NCBI GenBank assembly: GCA_963714145.1
Contig: OY970235.1
Span: 8,804,001-8,868,000, forward strand
Source: JBBWZH01 sp035544115
GTDB lineage: Bacteria; Actinomycetota; Actinomycetes; Mycobacteriales; CADCTP01
Reading direction: 5' to 3'
Length of the DNA: 64,000 nucleotides
Positions 53,267 to 61,958 of the stretch are shown in pieces; positions within the stretch are counted from its first letter, which is position 1; each line of letters begins with the position of its first letter. The position numbers and the translations under genes are program-made. Under the pieces are notes generated by a model. That model was given only the letters and a program-made list of their open reading frames with translations. It did no database searches and had not been told where the DNA came from.

Positions 53267-53986
53267 ATGCTGTCCGAACCCGCCACTGAAACATGGGTGG
53301 CTGCGGACGCTTGCCGGCCGCTCCGGAAGGACGCCGAGCGCAACCGGCAGCGGATCCTGGACGCGGCCAGTCAGGTCTTCGCCGAACGTGGGCTTGAGGC
53401 TACGCTCGATGACATCGCTGATCGGGCCGGGCTCGGCGTCGGCACTGTCTACCGGCGGTTCCCGAACAAGGAAGCGCTGATCGAGACGCTGTTCGAGCAG
53501 CGGATCGAGCAGATGATCGCGCTTGCCGAGCAGGCCGCCGCCGACCTGGCGCCGTGGCCGGCGTTCGCCGAATTCCTGCGCCAGGCCGCCTGCCTGCACG
53601 CCGAAGACCGCGGCCTGCAGGAGGCGATGCTGAACGGCAGTCACGGGCACAAGCGGGTCGCCGCCGCGCGGGGCCGGTTGTTACCGGCCATTGTCGCGCT
53701 GGTCGACAACGCGCAGGCCGACGGCACGCTGCGGGCGGATTTCCGGCCCACCGACATCCCGATCATCCTGAAGATGATCGGATGTGCCGTTGATTACACC
53801 TGCCGGGTCAACCCGACCGCCTGGCGGCGCTACCTGGAATTGCTGATCGACAGCCTGCGCGTCTGCGCGTCCCAGGCACCGCTGCCGACCGCCGCGCTCA
53901 CCGAGGACGAGGCCACCCAGGCGATGGGGCACCTCCCGCGCCGCGCCGCGCTGGCTGACACTCCGAGCGCGCCCGCCTGGACGTAG
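53267..53986 (+). CDS. TetR/AcrR-family repressor
   Basis: A 239-residue regulator with an N-terminal helix-turn-helix (RILDAASQVFAERGLEATLDDIADRAGLGVGTVYRRFPNKEAL, about 28-70) and a helical ligand domain. Likely represses itself and the divergent phosphatase gene through the inverted arms between them. Codon 139 is TTA (53681-53683), a rare codon that may make it developmentally controlled. No Shine-Dalgarno precedes ATG 53267, in line with a leaderless transcript. Confidence 0.9.
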   Translation: MLSEPATETWVAADACRPLRKDAERNRQRILDAASQVFAERGLEATLDDIADRAGLGVGTVYRRFPNKEALIETLFEQRIEQMIALAEQAAADLAPWPAFAEFLRQAACLHAEDRGLQEAMLNGSHGHKRVAAARGRLLPAIVALVDNAQADGTLRADFRPTDIPIILKMIGCAVDYTCRVNPTAWRRYLELLIDSLRVCASQAPLPTAALTEDEATQAMGHLPRRAALADTPSAPAWT

Positions 53987-54455
53987 GCACTCACCCGATC
54001 TTGCGAGCGACCCTGCCGGCTCCGCGGGCCCGTCCGGGTATCAATCCGGCACGTCGACCAGGCCGGGCGGGAGGAATTCCAGATCGCCGAAGTATCTGTG
54101 CCGAGCAGGCGTATCTGTCCGGGTAAGGCGAACCGTACCGGCAACCGGCGTTCTGCTCCCCCCGTCCGGTGTTGTTGGTCGCGCCCAGCCGGCGCGAGTC
54201 CGGGGGTGGGGGCGTTCCGGGCTGGCACACCGGTAGCATCGAGGCAGGCTGTGGCGATGGGTCGGGCATCCAGCCTGGTCTTCGGGGCGTTGCACGCCAG
54301 CCGCGATGGTTCGCCACTACCCGAGAGAGAACATGGCGTGACTGCCGTCGGTGGCGTGCCGGGCGGCCGATGAAATCCGGTTGGTATCCGTGCGGTGCGC
54401 TTGTGGGCGCCGGGCGAGGCCAGTTTTGGGCGAATGGTGAATAGGAGGTCTGCCG
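53987..54455. other. 469-bp spacer without a supported gene
   Basis: Short open frames on both strands have poor codon use and no family likeness. The last part carries the AGGAGG (54443-54448) of the Lsr2-like gene and a mildly A+T-richer stretch (54421-54442) where its promoter may lie. Confidence 0.4.
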
Positions 54456-54968
54456 GTGGCGATGCGGCGGGTGACGCAGCTGGTGGATGATCTGGATGGT
54501 GGGCCAGCGATGGAAACGGTCAGGTTCGGGTTGGACGGGGCCGGCTACGAGTTGGATCTCTCACCGGAGAACGCGGCGGAGTTGCGGGCCGTGCTGGACC
54601 GGTACGTGGCGGTGGCCCGGCGGGTGACCGTGGCCGGTCCGGGGCGTCCGGTCCGCCGGTCGCAGCCGGGTGCGGCAGCCGAGGTGACTGAGCCGCCGGA
54701 GGCTGCCCGGCTGGTGGTCGTTGCCGAGCCGGCGCGGGTAGCCGAGGTGGCGGCGGTTGCCCAGGCGGCGGCCGCCGAGGCGGCGGGGGTTGCCGAGCCG
54801 GCGTCCCCGGCCGGGCTGGTGTTCGCGCCCGGGCCGGTGCCGGTGCCGGCGGCCGCCAAGGCCGCGCCGCCGGCCGCCGCGCCGGCGGGCGGGGAACCGC
54901 CGGCGGCGCACCCGGCGATGGGGCTCGACTTCTCCGACCGGCATTCGAACGGCTCGGCGAACGGCTGA
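54456..54968 (+). CDS. Lsr2-like protein lacking the DNA-binding domain
   Basis: A 170-residue protein. Residues 1-60 (RRVTQLVDDLDGGPAMETVRFGLDGAGYELDLSPENAAELRAVLDRYVAVARRV) match the N-terminal dimerisation half of the nucleoid protein Lsr2. The C-terminal DNA-binding half, with its RGR minor-groove motif, is absent. It is replaced by about 100 residues of Ala/Pro/Val-rich low complexity ending in an Asp/Ser/Asn tail. Such a protein could pair with full Lsr2 and weaken it. GTG 54456 has AGGAGG seven bases upstream; ATG 54462 is a poorer choice. Confidence 0.75.
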   Translation: MAMRRVTQLVDDLDGGPAMETVRFGLDGAGYELDLSPENAAELRAVLDRYVAVARRVTVAGPGRPVRRSQPGAAAEVTEPPEAARLVVVAEPARVAEVAAVAQAAAAEAAGVAEPASPAGLVFAPGPVPVPAAAKAAPPAAAPAGGEPPAAHPAMGLDFSDRHSNGSANG

Positions 54969-54985
54969 GCCCACCCAGGCCTGGC

Positions 54986-55016
54986 ACCATTACACCTTCG
55001 CGGGTACCGTTACACC
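54986..55016 (+). promoter_or_regulatory. Direct repeat upstream of vapB
   Basis: ACCATTACACC (54986-54996) and ACCGTTACACC (55006-55016) are 11-bp copies with one mismatch and a 20-bp period, placing them on the same helix face directly before the GTG start. Likely a VapBC autoregulatory site. Confidence 0.5.
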
Positions 55017-55017
55017 C

Positions 55018-55290
55018 GTGGCGTTGAACATCAAGGACGCTGAGACCGAGCAGTTGGCTGCCGAAGTGGCCGCGTTGGCCGCGGAGACCAAGACCGGTGC
55101 GATCCGGGCCGCGTTGCTGGAACGCAAGCAGCGGCTGACCGCACAGTCCGGTCGGCAGGGGCGGTCCAGCCGGTTGCGCCGATTCCTGATCGAGGAGGCG
55201 TGGCCACAGATCCCGGCGGACGCGCTCGGCGGTGCGCCGTCCAAAGTGGAGCGGGAAGAGATCCTCGGCTACGGGCCGGACGGCGTGTGA
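55018..55290 (+). CDS. vapB: VapB-type antitoxin
   Basis: A 90-residue protein. MALNIKDAETEQLAAEVAALAAETKTGAIRAALLER is the ribbon-helix-helix-like start of the Rv0623/PSK-type VapB antitoxins, followed by a toxin-binding tail. It neutralises the adjacent PIN toxin and represses the operon by binding upstream. The stop overlaps the toxin start in GTGA. No Shine-Dalgarno is seen before GTG 55018. Confidence 0.85.
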   Translation: MALNIKDAETEQLAAEVAALAAETKTGAIRAALLERKQRLTAQSGRQGRSSRLRRFLIEEAWPQIPADALGGAPSKVEREEILGYGPDGV

Positions 55291-55676
55291 TCGTCGACAG
55301 TTCAGCCGTCGTGGCGATCCTGCTGCGCCAGGCCGGGTACGAGCCGTTGCTGGATCGGCTGGCCGCGGCGTCGACGGCCGGCATCGGGACGCCGACGCTG
55401 GTCGAGACCGGAATCGTGCTGGTCGCCCGGATCGGGATCCCGGGCAAGACGCTGCTCGCCCGGTTCATCGACGAGGCGGGCCTCACGGTCGTCCCGTTCA
55501 CCGCGGAGCACTGGCCGGTGGCGGTCGACGCGTACGTCCGCTATGGCAAGGGGCGGCACCCGGCCGCGTTGAACTTTGGCGACTGCCTCACCTACGCGGT
55601 GTGCCGGGAGGCCGAGCAGCCGCTGTTGTGCATCAGGGACGACTTTCCCCGGACCGACCTGGAGTTGGTGGGGTGA
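55287..55676 (+). CDS. vapC: VapC-type PIN-domain ribonuclease toxin
   Basis: A 129-residue PIN protein with the acidic centre Asp4 (VDSSA), Glu40 (LVETG), Asp99 (FGDCLTYA) and Asp118/Asp119 (IRDDFPRTD), so all metal-binding residues are present and the toxin should be active. VapC toxins cut tRNA or rRNA when freed from VapB. GTG 55287 overlaps the antitoxin stop. Confidence 0.9.
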   Translation: MIVDSSAVVAILLRQAGYEPLLDRLAAASTAGIGTPTLVETGIVLVARIGIPGKTLLARFIDEAGLTVVPFTAEHWPVAVDAYVRYGKGRHPAALNFGDCLTYAVCREAEQPLLCIRDDFPRTDLELVG

Positions 55677-55711
55677 CGGTGGCGGCGCTCCCGGCGGGAG
55701 CGCCGCCACCG
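55677..55711. terminator. 16-bp hairpin terminator between vapC and propeller gene
   Basis: A perfect 16-bp G+C-rich stem (55677-55692 with 55696-55711) and 3-base loop begin right after the vapC stop and lie 11 bp from the end of the convergent gene, so it can serve both. Confidence 0.85.
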
Positions 55712-55722
55712 CGGCCGGCTGA

Positions 55723-57021
55723 TCAGTGGTGGTCGGGGACGCAGCGGTGGGCCAGGCGGGTCTGCGTGACGCCGCCGCCGGCCAGCACGCTGTAGGTCTG
55801 GGCGTCGCCGACGGCCCAGACGTCGGCGGGGCCGGTGCCACCGATGCCGCGGTAGGAGTCGCCGAAGGAGGGTTCGCCGGCGATCGCCGACGTGCTCCAC
55901 GCCGTCCCGTCCCAGTGCTGCACGCCGGCGAAACCGGTGGTGTAGACGTCGTCCCGGCCGAAGGCGCGGACCGAGATCAGGCTGCTGGTGACGCCCGGCT
56001 GGCCGGGGCCGGGCGCCTGACTCCAGGAGCGGCCGTCCCAGTGCAGCACGAGGCTGACCGAGAACGGGGCTGACGCGGCCCGCCGGCTGCCGACGGCCCA
56101 GACGTCGGTGGGGGTGCGGGCGCTGACCCCGGTCAGCACGGCGAGCCGGTCGCCGGTGTCCGGGTTCGGCACGATCGTCCACACGCGACCATCCCAGTGC
56201 TCGGTGATCGGCCGCTCGCTGCCGTCCGGAGCGAAGTACCGGCCGACCGCCCAGATGTCGCGTGTGGACGTTCCGGCGACCGAGTAGAAGATGCTGTTGG
56301 TCAGCGCGGCCGCCGGCTGCGGGACGATCAGCCAGCGGTGCCCGTCCCAGTGCTCGATCAGGGCGTGCAGCGTGCTGCCGTCGCTGCTGGTGCCGACCAG
56401 CCAGGCGTCGGACGGGCTGAACGCGAGCACCGACTTGGCCACGCCGCCGTCGAACCGCGCGTCCGGCTGCTGCTGGATCGGCGTGAGGATCCAGCGGTGC
56501 CCGTTCCAGTGCTTGACCACCGGGTGGTACGGGAACTGCTGCTTGCTGGCGGCGTCGTCGAGCAGCACCTCCTCGTTCATCAGGTAGTTGCCGACCAGCC
56601 AGCCGTCGTTGGGCGAGTCGAACGACATCATGTCCAGGCCGTTGTTCAGCTCCACCGTGTCCATGGCGGTGCCGATCCGCGGGTGGTCCACTTCGGACAC
56701 CGTGTGGCCGTCGTAGTGCTGCAGTTGCAGGTAGAAACCGGCGAACAGCGGGTTGGCGCCCAGCGCGGCGAACCACACGTCGTTCTTCGAGACCGTCCCG
56801 ACGCCGCTGCCGATGCCCTGCGCCTCCGGCGGGTCGACCAGCGGGTACGGGGCCGAGACCTGGTTCCAGCTGCCGGTGCAGGTCTGCGGGCTGCCCGGCA
56901 CCAGCGGGTCCACCGCGGGGGCGGCGGCGCCGGATGGGGTGGCCTGGGCCGGGCCGGTCCCGCCGGCCAGGCCGAGCAGCGCCGCCGCGAGCGTCGCGCT
57001 GACTGCCAGCTTCGGGCGCAT
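55723..57021 (-). CDS. Secreted beta-propeller-like protein
   Basis: A 432-residue protein. Residues 1-27 are a signal peptide (AQA-TPS). Six or so repeats have the form DxWAVG followed by LxHWDGxxWxxVP, giving a propeller-like fold often seen in actinobacterial secreted proteins. No catalytic residues are apparent; it probably binds a ligand or surface. ATG 57021 has GGGAGG six bases upstream and shares one base with the preceding protease stop, so it is the last gene of a three-gene operon. Confidence 0.85.
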   Translation of the reverse strand: MRPKLAVSATLAAALLGLAGGTGPAQATPSGAAAPAVDPLVPGSPQTCTGSWNQVSAPYPLVDPPEAQGIGSGVGTVSKNDVWFAALGANPLFAGFYLQLQHYDGHTVSEVDHPRIGTAMDTVELNNGLDMMSFDSPNDGWLVGNYLMNEEVLLDDAASKQQFPYHPVVKHWNGHRWILTPIQQQPDARFDGGVAKSVLAFSPSDAWLVGTSSDGSTLHALIEHWDGHRWLIVPQPAAALTNSIFYSVAGTSTRDIWAVGRYFAPDGSERPITEHWDGRVWTIVPNPDTGDRLAVLTGVSARTPTDVWAVGSRRAASAPFSVSLVLHWDGRSWSQAPGPGQPGVTSSLISVRAFGRDDVYTTGFAGVQHWDGTAWSTSAIAGEPSFGDSYRGIGGTGPADVWAVGDAQTYSVLAGGGVTQTRLAHRCVPDHH

Positions 57022-58271
57022 CAGAAGCCTCCCGTGCCGTTCGGGGTGCCGAGACCGGTGGGGCCGTCATAGCCCCGCACCGACCGGCAGAGGTAGTTGC
57101 CGCAGTAGCCGTTGATCCAGCCCTGGACGTCGAACAGGCCGGACGGGTGGCGGTAGGGGTAGCTGGCCGGAACGCCGCTGCCGGCGTTCCCGGCCAGCGC
57201 GAACACCGCGGCCACGATCGGCGCGGCCGCGCTGGTGCCGCCGGACACCACCCAGCCGCCGAAGCCGCCGAACGTGTCGTACAGGGCGACACCGCTGACC
57301 GGGTCGGCCACCGCGGCCACGTCCGCGACCGTCCGCATCGAACAGAGCTTGTCGTGCTGCCAGGCCGGCTTCGGGACGTACGCCGAGCAGCCGGAGCCGG
57401 CGCCGTCCCAGGCCCGCTCGGACCAGCCGCGCGAGTTGCCGGCCCGGGCCAGCGTGGTGCCGCCGACCGCGGTCACGTACCGGGACGCGGCCGGGTACTG
57501 CACGCCGTAGGCCGAATCCCCGGACGAGGCGACCACCGCCACCCCGGGCTGGTTGTAGAACGCCTCGTAGCGGTCCACGCCGGAGAACTCGACCGCCCCG
57601 TAGCTGTTGGAGATCTCGGTGGCGCCGAGCTTGGCCGCCTCGGCCACCGCGGCGGACATCGCGTCCAGGCCGTTGTCGTCGGACTCGACCAGCAGCAGCT
57701 TGCAGTCCGGGCAGACCGCGGAGACCATGTCCAGGTCCAGCGCGATCTCCAGGGCCCAGCCGGAGTCCGGCGGCGGGTACTGGCTGCCGCCGCGCTGGTC
57801 GACCTTGCGGAAGCAGCCGTTCTCGGTGGTGCACGGCGGCAGCCCGAACTGGGCCCGGTAGACGGCGAGGTCGGCCTCCGCGTTCGGGTTGTCGAACGCG
57901 TCCACAATGGCCACCGTGTGCGTGCCGCCGCCGTGCAGCGGGGTCTTGTACGCCGAGCGCAGGTCGGCCGGGCCGTAGCCGCGCGGCGCCGGCGTGGCCA
58001 GCGGGGTGCCGTCCGCGGTCGCCTGCACGACGGCCAGGCAGCGGGCCAGCGGGCCGGGCCCGGCGCTGGTCCCGCAGGCGGGTACCAGCCGGACCGCGGC
58101 CGGTACGGCCGCCGCGGCCGGGGCCGGCCCCTGGGCGCTGGCGGTGAGCGGGCCCGCGGCGGCCACCCCACCGGCCGCCATGGCGGCGAGCACCGCCGCC
58201 AGCACCGCGCGGGCGCGCAGCGTCGGCATCGCGCGGGAGCGCAGCATGGGCCTGGTGCGGGAGCGCAGCAT
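57021..58271 (-). CDS. Secreted S53 (sedolisin) serine-carboxyl peptidase
   Basis: A 416-residue exported peptidase. After a basic signal region (about 1-47) comes the catalytic domain: Glu175 and Asp179 (ALEIALDLD), the oxyanion Asp in ASSGDS, and Ser347 in SGGTSAAAP. Six or more cysteines suggest disulfides. The usual S53 pro-domain is much shortened, as in some actinobacterial members. ATG 58271 has AGGAGG six bases upstream; ATG 58292 overlaps the previous stop in ATGA and is an alternative. Confidence 0.88.
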   Translation of the reverse strand: MLRSRTRPMLRSRAMPTLRARAVLAAVLAAMAAGGVAAAGPLTASAQGPAPAAAAVPAAVRLVPACGTSAGPGPLARCLAVVQATADGTPLATPAPRGYGPADLRSAYKTPLHGGGTHTVAIVDAFDNPNAEADLAVYRAQFGLPPCTTENGCFRKVDQRGGSQYPPPDSGWALEIALDLDMVSAVCPDCKLLLVESDDNGLDAMSAAVAEAAKLGATEISNSYGAVEFSGVDRYEAFYNQPGVAVVASSGDSAYGVQYPAASRYVTAVGGTTLARAGNSRGWSERAWDGAGSGCSAYVPKPAWQHDKLCSMRTVADVAAVADPVSGVALYDTFGGFGGWVVSGGTSAAAPIVAAVFALAGNAGSGVPASYPYRHPSGLFDVQGWINGYCGNYLCRSVRGYDGPTGLGTPNGTGGF

Positions 58272-58288
58272 CGGCGTCCTCCTCTCGG

Positions 58289-60691
58289 TCATCGGGTCAC
58301 CAGCTGGTAGGCGCGCAGGACGGTCTGGTCCACCGTGTTGCCGTCGGCGTCGGCGGCGTGCACCCGGACCGCGACGTAGCCGTTGGAGTCGGCCAGCGCC
58401 GGGTACCGGACGTTCGCGGTGAACCGGCCGCCGCCCGCGGCCCGCACCGGGGCGGCCGTCCACGTCGCACCGTCGTCATAGGACAGTTGCAGGCTGGCCT
58501 TGAGCCCGCGCGCCGCGGCCATGTGCTCCTGCCGGCTGACCGTGACCGTGATCGGGGCGGTGCCGCCGGCCGCCACGGTGTTGTCCGGTGCCAGCGGCAG
58601 GTCGTAGCCGACGAACAGCAGCGGCAGCATGCCGCAGGTCACCGTCGTGTCGGGTAGGCAGTCCACATAGGACGGCGGGCGATCCGGCCGGCTGGCCGGG
58701 TTGGACGAGAACGTCCAGGACGTGTGCACGTCGGTGGACAGCGGCCAGTTGGCCCGGGTCCTGGTGAGATCCCAGTCGAGCCGGTAGTTCGCCGCCGTCG
58801 GCAGCAACGGGAACATCGCGTACGGCAGCAGCGTGGTCATCGCCAGCGTGCCGTTCTGGTAGAAGCGGGTGGTGCTTCTGGTCGTGCTGGAGTCGACCTC
58901 CTGCATGTCGATGTGCCCGGGCTGGGCGTCGCCGAAGGGCATGATCCGCAGCGCGAGGTTGTCGTCCTGCCGGCAGGCGGCGCAGCCGTAGGTGTGGAAC
59001 GCCAGCGGGCCGGCCGGCGAGTTGACCAGCCCCGGCGCCCGCGGCAGCGGGATGCTCTCCCGCTGCACGGTCGGCACCAGCGGCCCGGCGAACCAGTCGT
59101 CGCGGATCCGCTTGCTGGCCGGCAGGTGCCGCCACGAGTCCAGGTAGAACTGGCAGGCGGGGGTCTGCACGATCTGGTACCAGACCGAGGACGCGGGGCT
59201 GTAGAGGTAGTCGGTACGGGTGGTCGCGCCGGGCAGCGGGACGAAGTAGCCGGTGGAGTACGACGACCACGGTTCGGTCACGCTGAAGCCCTGGGACATC
59301 TCGCAGGTCGGCGCCGTCGCCGAGGCGGGCCAGTGGTAGGTCTCGTCGGCCGTGGTCAGCGCGGCCGTCGGCACGTCGTACGCCACCGACGCGGGTATGC
59401 CGTGCTCGTCCGGGAAGTCCAGCAGGTAGTGCGACCCGGCCGGGTCGAACGTCGGGCCGGCCGAGGCGATGATGTACGCCTGGAAGCCGAATGATCCATT
59501 GTGGACGGGCCGGGTCGGGGCCGCGGACAGCGGGGAGTCGGCGTTGCCGACCGCCGCGAGGACGAAGGCGAGTTGGCTACCGAAGAAGAAGTCGCCGCCG
59601 GTGGCCGAGCGGCGGTCGAACGCCAGCGAGATCAGCCCCGGCGCGGTGGGCTTGCCGCCGACCGCGGCGGTGATCGGGTTCGCGGTCCGCGCGTCGAGGG
59701 TGAGCGTGGTGCTGCCGCGGATCGACCGGTCCGGCTCGGCGACGAACGCGGCGTCGTAGTTGACCCCGTCGTCGTGGAACCGCACCACGTTCGCGGCCAC
59801 CAGGTAGTTGCCTTCCGGCACGCTGAACGAGGCGGTGCCCTGCACGACCGTGATGCTGAAGAACCGGCGCAGATCGTCGACGTTCTGCACGAACACGATC
59901 GCGATCGACGGCGCGCCGGTGCGGTCCACGGTGTTCACGGTGAGCGTCCGCTGGGCCAGGCCGGCGCCGGGCCGGCTGCCGTGGGTGGTGGGCGGGCCGG
60001 CGACCCCGGCCGCCGCTGGGCCGAGGCCGAGGTGCCGCACGCCCGGCAGCCCTCGACCCGCGGACCTCGCGCCGGGCCGGTTGGCCGCCCCGAGCGCGGT
60101 GCCGAGCCGCCACGCCTGCGCCTTGTTCAGCGTTGCCGGCCGCTCCGCGCCGGCACCGCCGGCCACGCTCAACCCGGGCACGGCCGGCGGCCCGGCCGCC
60201 GGGTCGAGGGTGGCCACCAGCGGCAGGCTGCCGGCGGCCGGGTCGGCCAACCCGGCCCGGGCCAGATAGCTGACGTCGAACAGGTTCACGTCCAGTGTCG
60301 AGCCGATCGACCGCAGCGCGCTGCCGGGCACCACGTACCGGTCACCGTCCACAGCGAACTGTTCGAATTGGACAGTTCCGCTGCCCGGATGGTCCTTGTC
60401 CGGCGGCAGCGGCACGACGTTCTGCTGCCCGCCGGGCAGCGTCGTCAGCCGCACCCGGTCGCCGGTCAGCAGCGTGATGTCCGACACCGCGCGCTGCGCG
60501 ACCGGGGCGCCCGGCGTGCCGGGCCGGGCCGGTCCGGCGGCCGGTTCGGCGAGCTGGTCGACGGTGGGCGGGTCGCTCGGTGCGGCGGCCGACAGGCCGA
60601 TCCCACCGGCGACGAGCAGCAGCACCGCTCCGGCAGCGCCGAGGGCGGCGGCCCGTCGAGAACGCGGCAGGCGCTTGATCAGCACAGGCAT
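58289..60691 (-). CDS. Secreted S8-peptidase-like protein without a protease domain
   Basis: An 800-residue exported protein. A basic/hydrophobic signal segment (about 5-40) is followed by SDITLLTGDRVRLTTLPGG, the start seen in large actinobacterial subtilisin-like secreted proteins. The Asp-His-Ser catalytic blocks of S8 are not found. The rest is beta-rich, with Ig-like segments and the closing ASLQLSYDDGATWTAAPV, YPALADSNGYVAVRVHAADADGNTVDQT typical of their C-termini. It may bind substrate or partner the S53 peptidase encoded next. ATG 60691 is chosen since upstream in-frame starts are only TTG; GTG 60685 is possible. Confidence 0.75.
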   Translation of the reverse strand: MPVLIKRLPRSRRAAALGAAGAVLLLVAGGIGLSAAAPSDPPTVDQLAEPAAGPARPGTPGAPVAQRAVSDITLLTGDRVRLTTLPGGQQNVVPLPPDKDHPGSGTVQFEQFAVDGDRYVVPGSALRSIGSTLDVNLFDVSYLARAGLADPAAGSLPLVATLDPAAGPPAVPGLSVAGGAGAERPATLNKAQAWRLGTALGAANRPGARSAGRGLPGVRHLGLGPAAAGVAGPPTTHGSRPGAGLAQRTLTVNTVDRTGAPSIAIVFVQNVDDLRRFFSITVVQGTASFSVPEGNYLVAANVVRFHDDGVNYDAAFVAEPDRSIRGSTTLTLDARTANPITAAVGGKPTAPGLISLAFDRRSATGGDFFFGSQLAFVLAAVGNADSPLSAAPTRPVHNGSFGFQAYIIASAGPTFDPAGSHYLLDFPDEHGIPASVAYDVPTAALTTADETYHWPASATAPTCEMSQGFSVTEPWSSYSTGYFVPLPGATTRTDYLYSPASSVWYQIVQTPACQFYLDSWRHLPASKRIRDDWFAGPLVPTVQRESIPLPRAPGLVNSPAGPLAFHTYGCAACRQDDNLALRIMPFGDAQPGHIDMQEVDSSTTRSTTRFYQNGTLAMTTLLPYAMFPLLPTAANYRLDWDLTRTRANWPLSTDVHTSWTFSSNPASRPDRPPSYVDCLPDTTVTCGMLPLLFVGYDLPLAPDNTVAAGGTAPITVTVSRQEHMAAARGLKASLQLSYDDGATWTAAPVRAAGGGRFTANVRYPALADSNGYVAVRVHAADADGNTVDQTVLRAYQLVTR

Positions 60692-60818
60692 CCCCTTTGT
60701 CCAGTGCCGGCTTGTGCCACTTGTGGTCGGTCTGAGCCGGCGATCGAACGATGACAAGAAACGCCGGCCGAGAGAAGATCGCTGCTGTGGCGGAAACAGC
60801 GCGTGGCAGAACTACGCC

Positions 60819-61856
60819 ATGACGGCGCAACCAGAGCAGCGCTCCGGCTCCGGCCCCGGGCCGGTGCTGGACGTGCTCGGCCTGACCGAGCAGGAGGAGC
60901 GCGCCTACCGCTGGTTGGTCGACAAAGGACTGTTGCCGATCGGCGAGGTGGCTGCCGCCTGGCAGCAGTGGTGCCGGGCGGACGAGGTGGCTGAGACGCT
61001 GGCCGGGCTGCACCACAAGGGCCTCGTCTCGCTGCTGCCCGGCCCGCCGTACTCGGTGCAGGCCAGCTCGCCGGAGGCGGTGCTGGACCGGTTGGTGAGC
61101 CGGCGGGAGGAGGAGCTGCGGTCGGCCCGGCGGCTGATCGCAGATCTGACCCAGCGGCACCGGGTCGCGCCGCAGAACGGCAGCAGCCGCGACGTGATGG
61201 ACATCGTCTATGGCCGGGAGGCGGTCGTCCAACGTGGACTGTCGATGCTCAACGACACCCGCCACCAGTTCCGCGGCTTCGACAAGCCGCCCTACTACTC
61301 GGACACCAACGACATCCGGGACGAGCTCGCGGTGCTCGCCCGGGGGCTGCGCTGCCGCTGTGTCTACGACCTGAGCGCGCTGGAGGTGCCCGGCTACCTC
61401 GCCGTGATCGAGCAGCTGGTGGCGGCCGGCGAGGAGGCCCGGGTGCTGGACGGGGTGCCGATGAAGATGGGCATCGCCGACGACCGGGAGGCGCTCCTGC
61501 CGCTGCAGCGGGACGGCGCGGTGGTGGCCGAACTGTTCATCCGCTCGTCGGCGCTGCTGGACGCGCTCGGCAACCTGTTCGAGATGGTCTGGGACCGGGC
61601 CACCCCGCTGCACGTGGCCGCCGCCCGGGTCGGCGTCGAGGCGCCACCGGCCGGCGAGCAGGCGCCGCAGCCCGCCCCGGACGAACTACGGGTGCTGGCG
61701 CTGCTGATCACCGGCCTGCCGGACGAGTCGATCTGTCGCCGGCTCGGCATCAGCCAGCGCACCCTGCAGCGCCGGTTGCAGGGCATGCAGACCCGGCTCG
61801 GCGCCCGCACCCGGTCGCAGCTGGCCTACCTGGCCGCCCGCCGCAACTGGATCTGA
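60819..61856 (+). CDS. TrmB-like/LuxR-type transcriptional regulator
   Basis: A 345-residue regulator. The N-terminal part (about 18-110) is a TrmB-like winged helix; the middle contains REAVVQRGLSMLNDTRHQFRGFDKPPYY, common in this actinobacterial group; the C-terminal HTH (ITGLPDESICRRLGISQRTLQRRLQGMQTRLGARTRSQL) is LuxR-type. It diverges from the secreted operon across 127 bp and probably controls it. No strong Shine-Dalgarno precedes ATG 60819. Confidence 0.88.
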   Translation: MTAQPEQRSGSGPGPVLDVLGLTEQEERAYRWLVDKGLLPIGEVAAAWQQWCRADEVAETLAGLHHKGLVSLLPGPPYSVQASSPEAVLDRLVSRREEELRSARRLIADLTQRHRVAPQNGSSRDVMDIVYGREAVVQRGLSMLNDTRHQFRGFDKPPYYSDTNDIRDELAVLARGLRCRCVYDLSALEVPGYLAVIEQLVAAGEEARVLDGVPMKMGIADDREALLPLQRDGAVVAELFIRSSALLDALGNLFEMVWDRATPLHVAAARVGVEAPPAGEQAPQPAPDELRVLALLITGLPDESICRRLGISQRTLQRRLQGMQTRLGARTRSQLAYLAARRNWI

Positions 61857-61860
61857 TCCA

Positions 61861-61955
61861 GCTCCCGACCCGGTCGGCCCGGCTCCCGGCCCGGCCCGGG
61901 TCCCGGCCCGGCCGGGGTCCGGGCCGGCCGGGGGCCGGGGCCGGGCCGGGCCGGA
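61861..61955. terminator. G+C-only inverted-repeat block between convergent genes
   Basis: Almost pure G/C with many CCCGGCC/GGCCGGG arms able to form long alternative hairpins, exactly filling the gap between two convergent genes. It probably ends transcription from both sides. Confidence 0.55.
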
Positions 61956-61958
61956 CCG

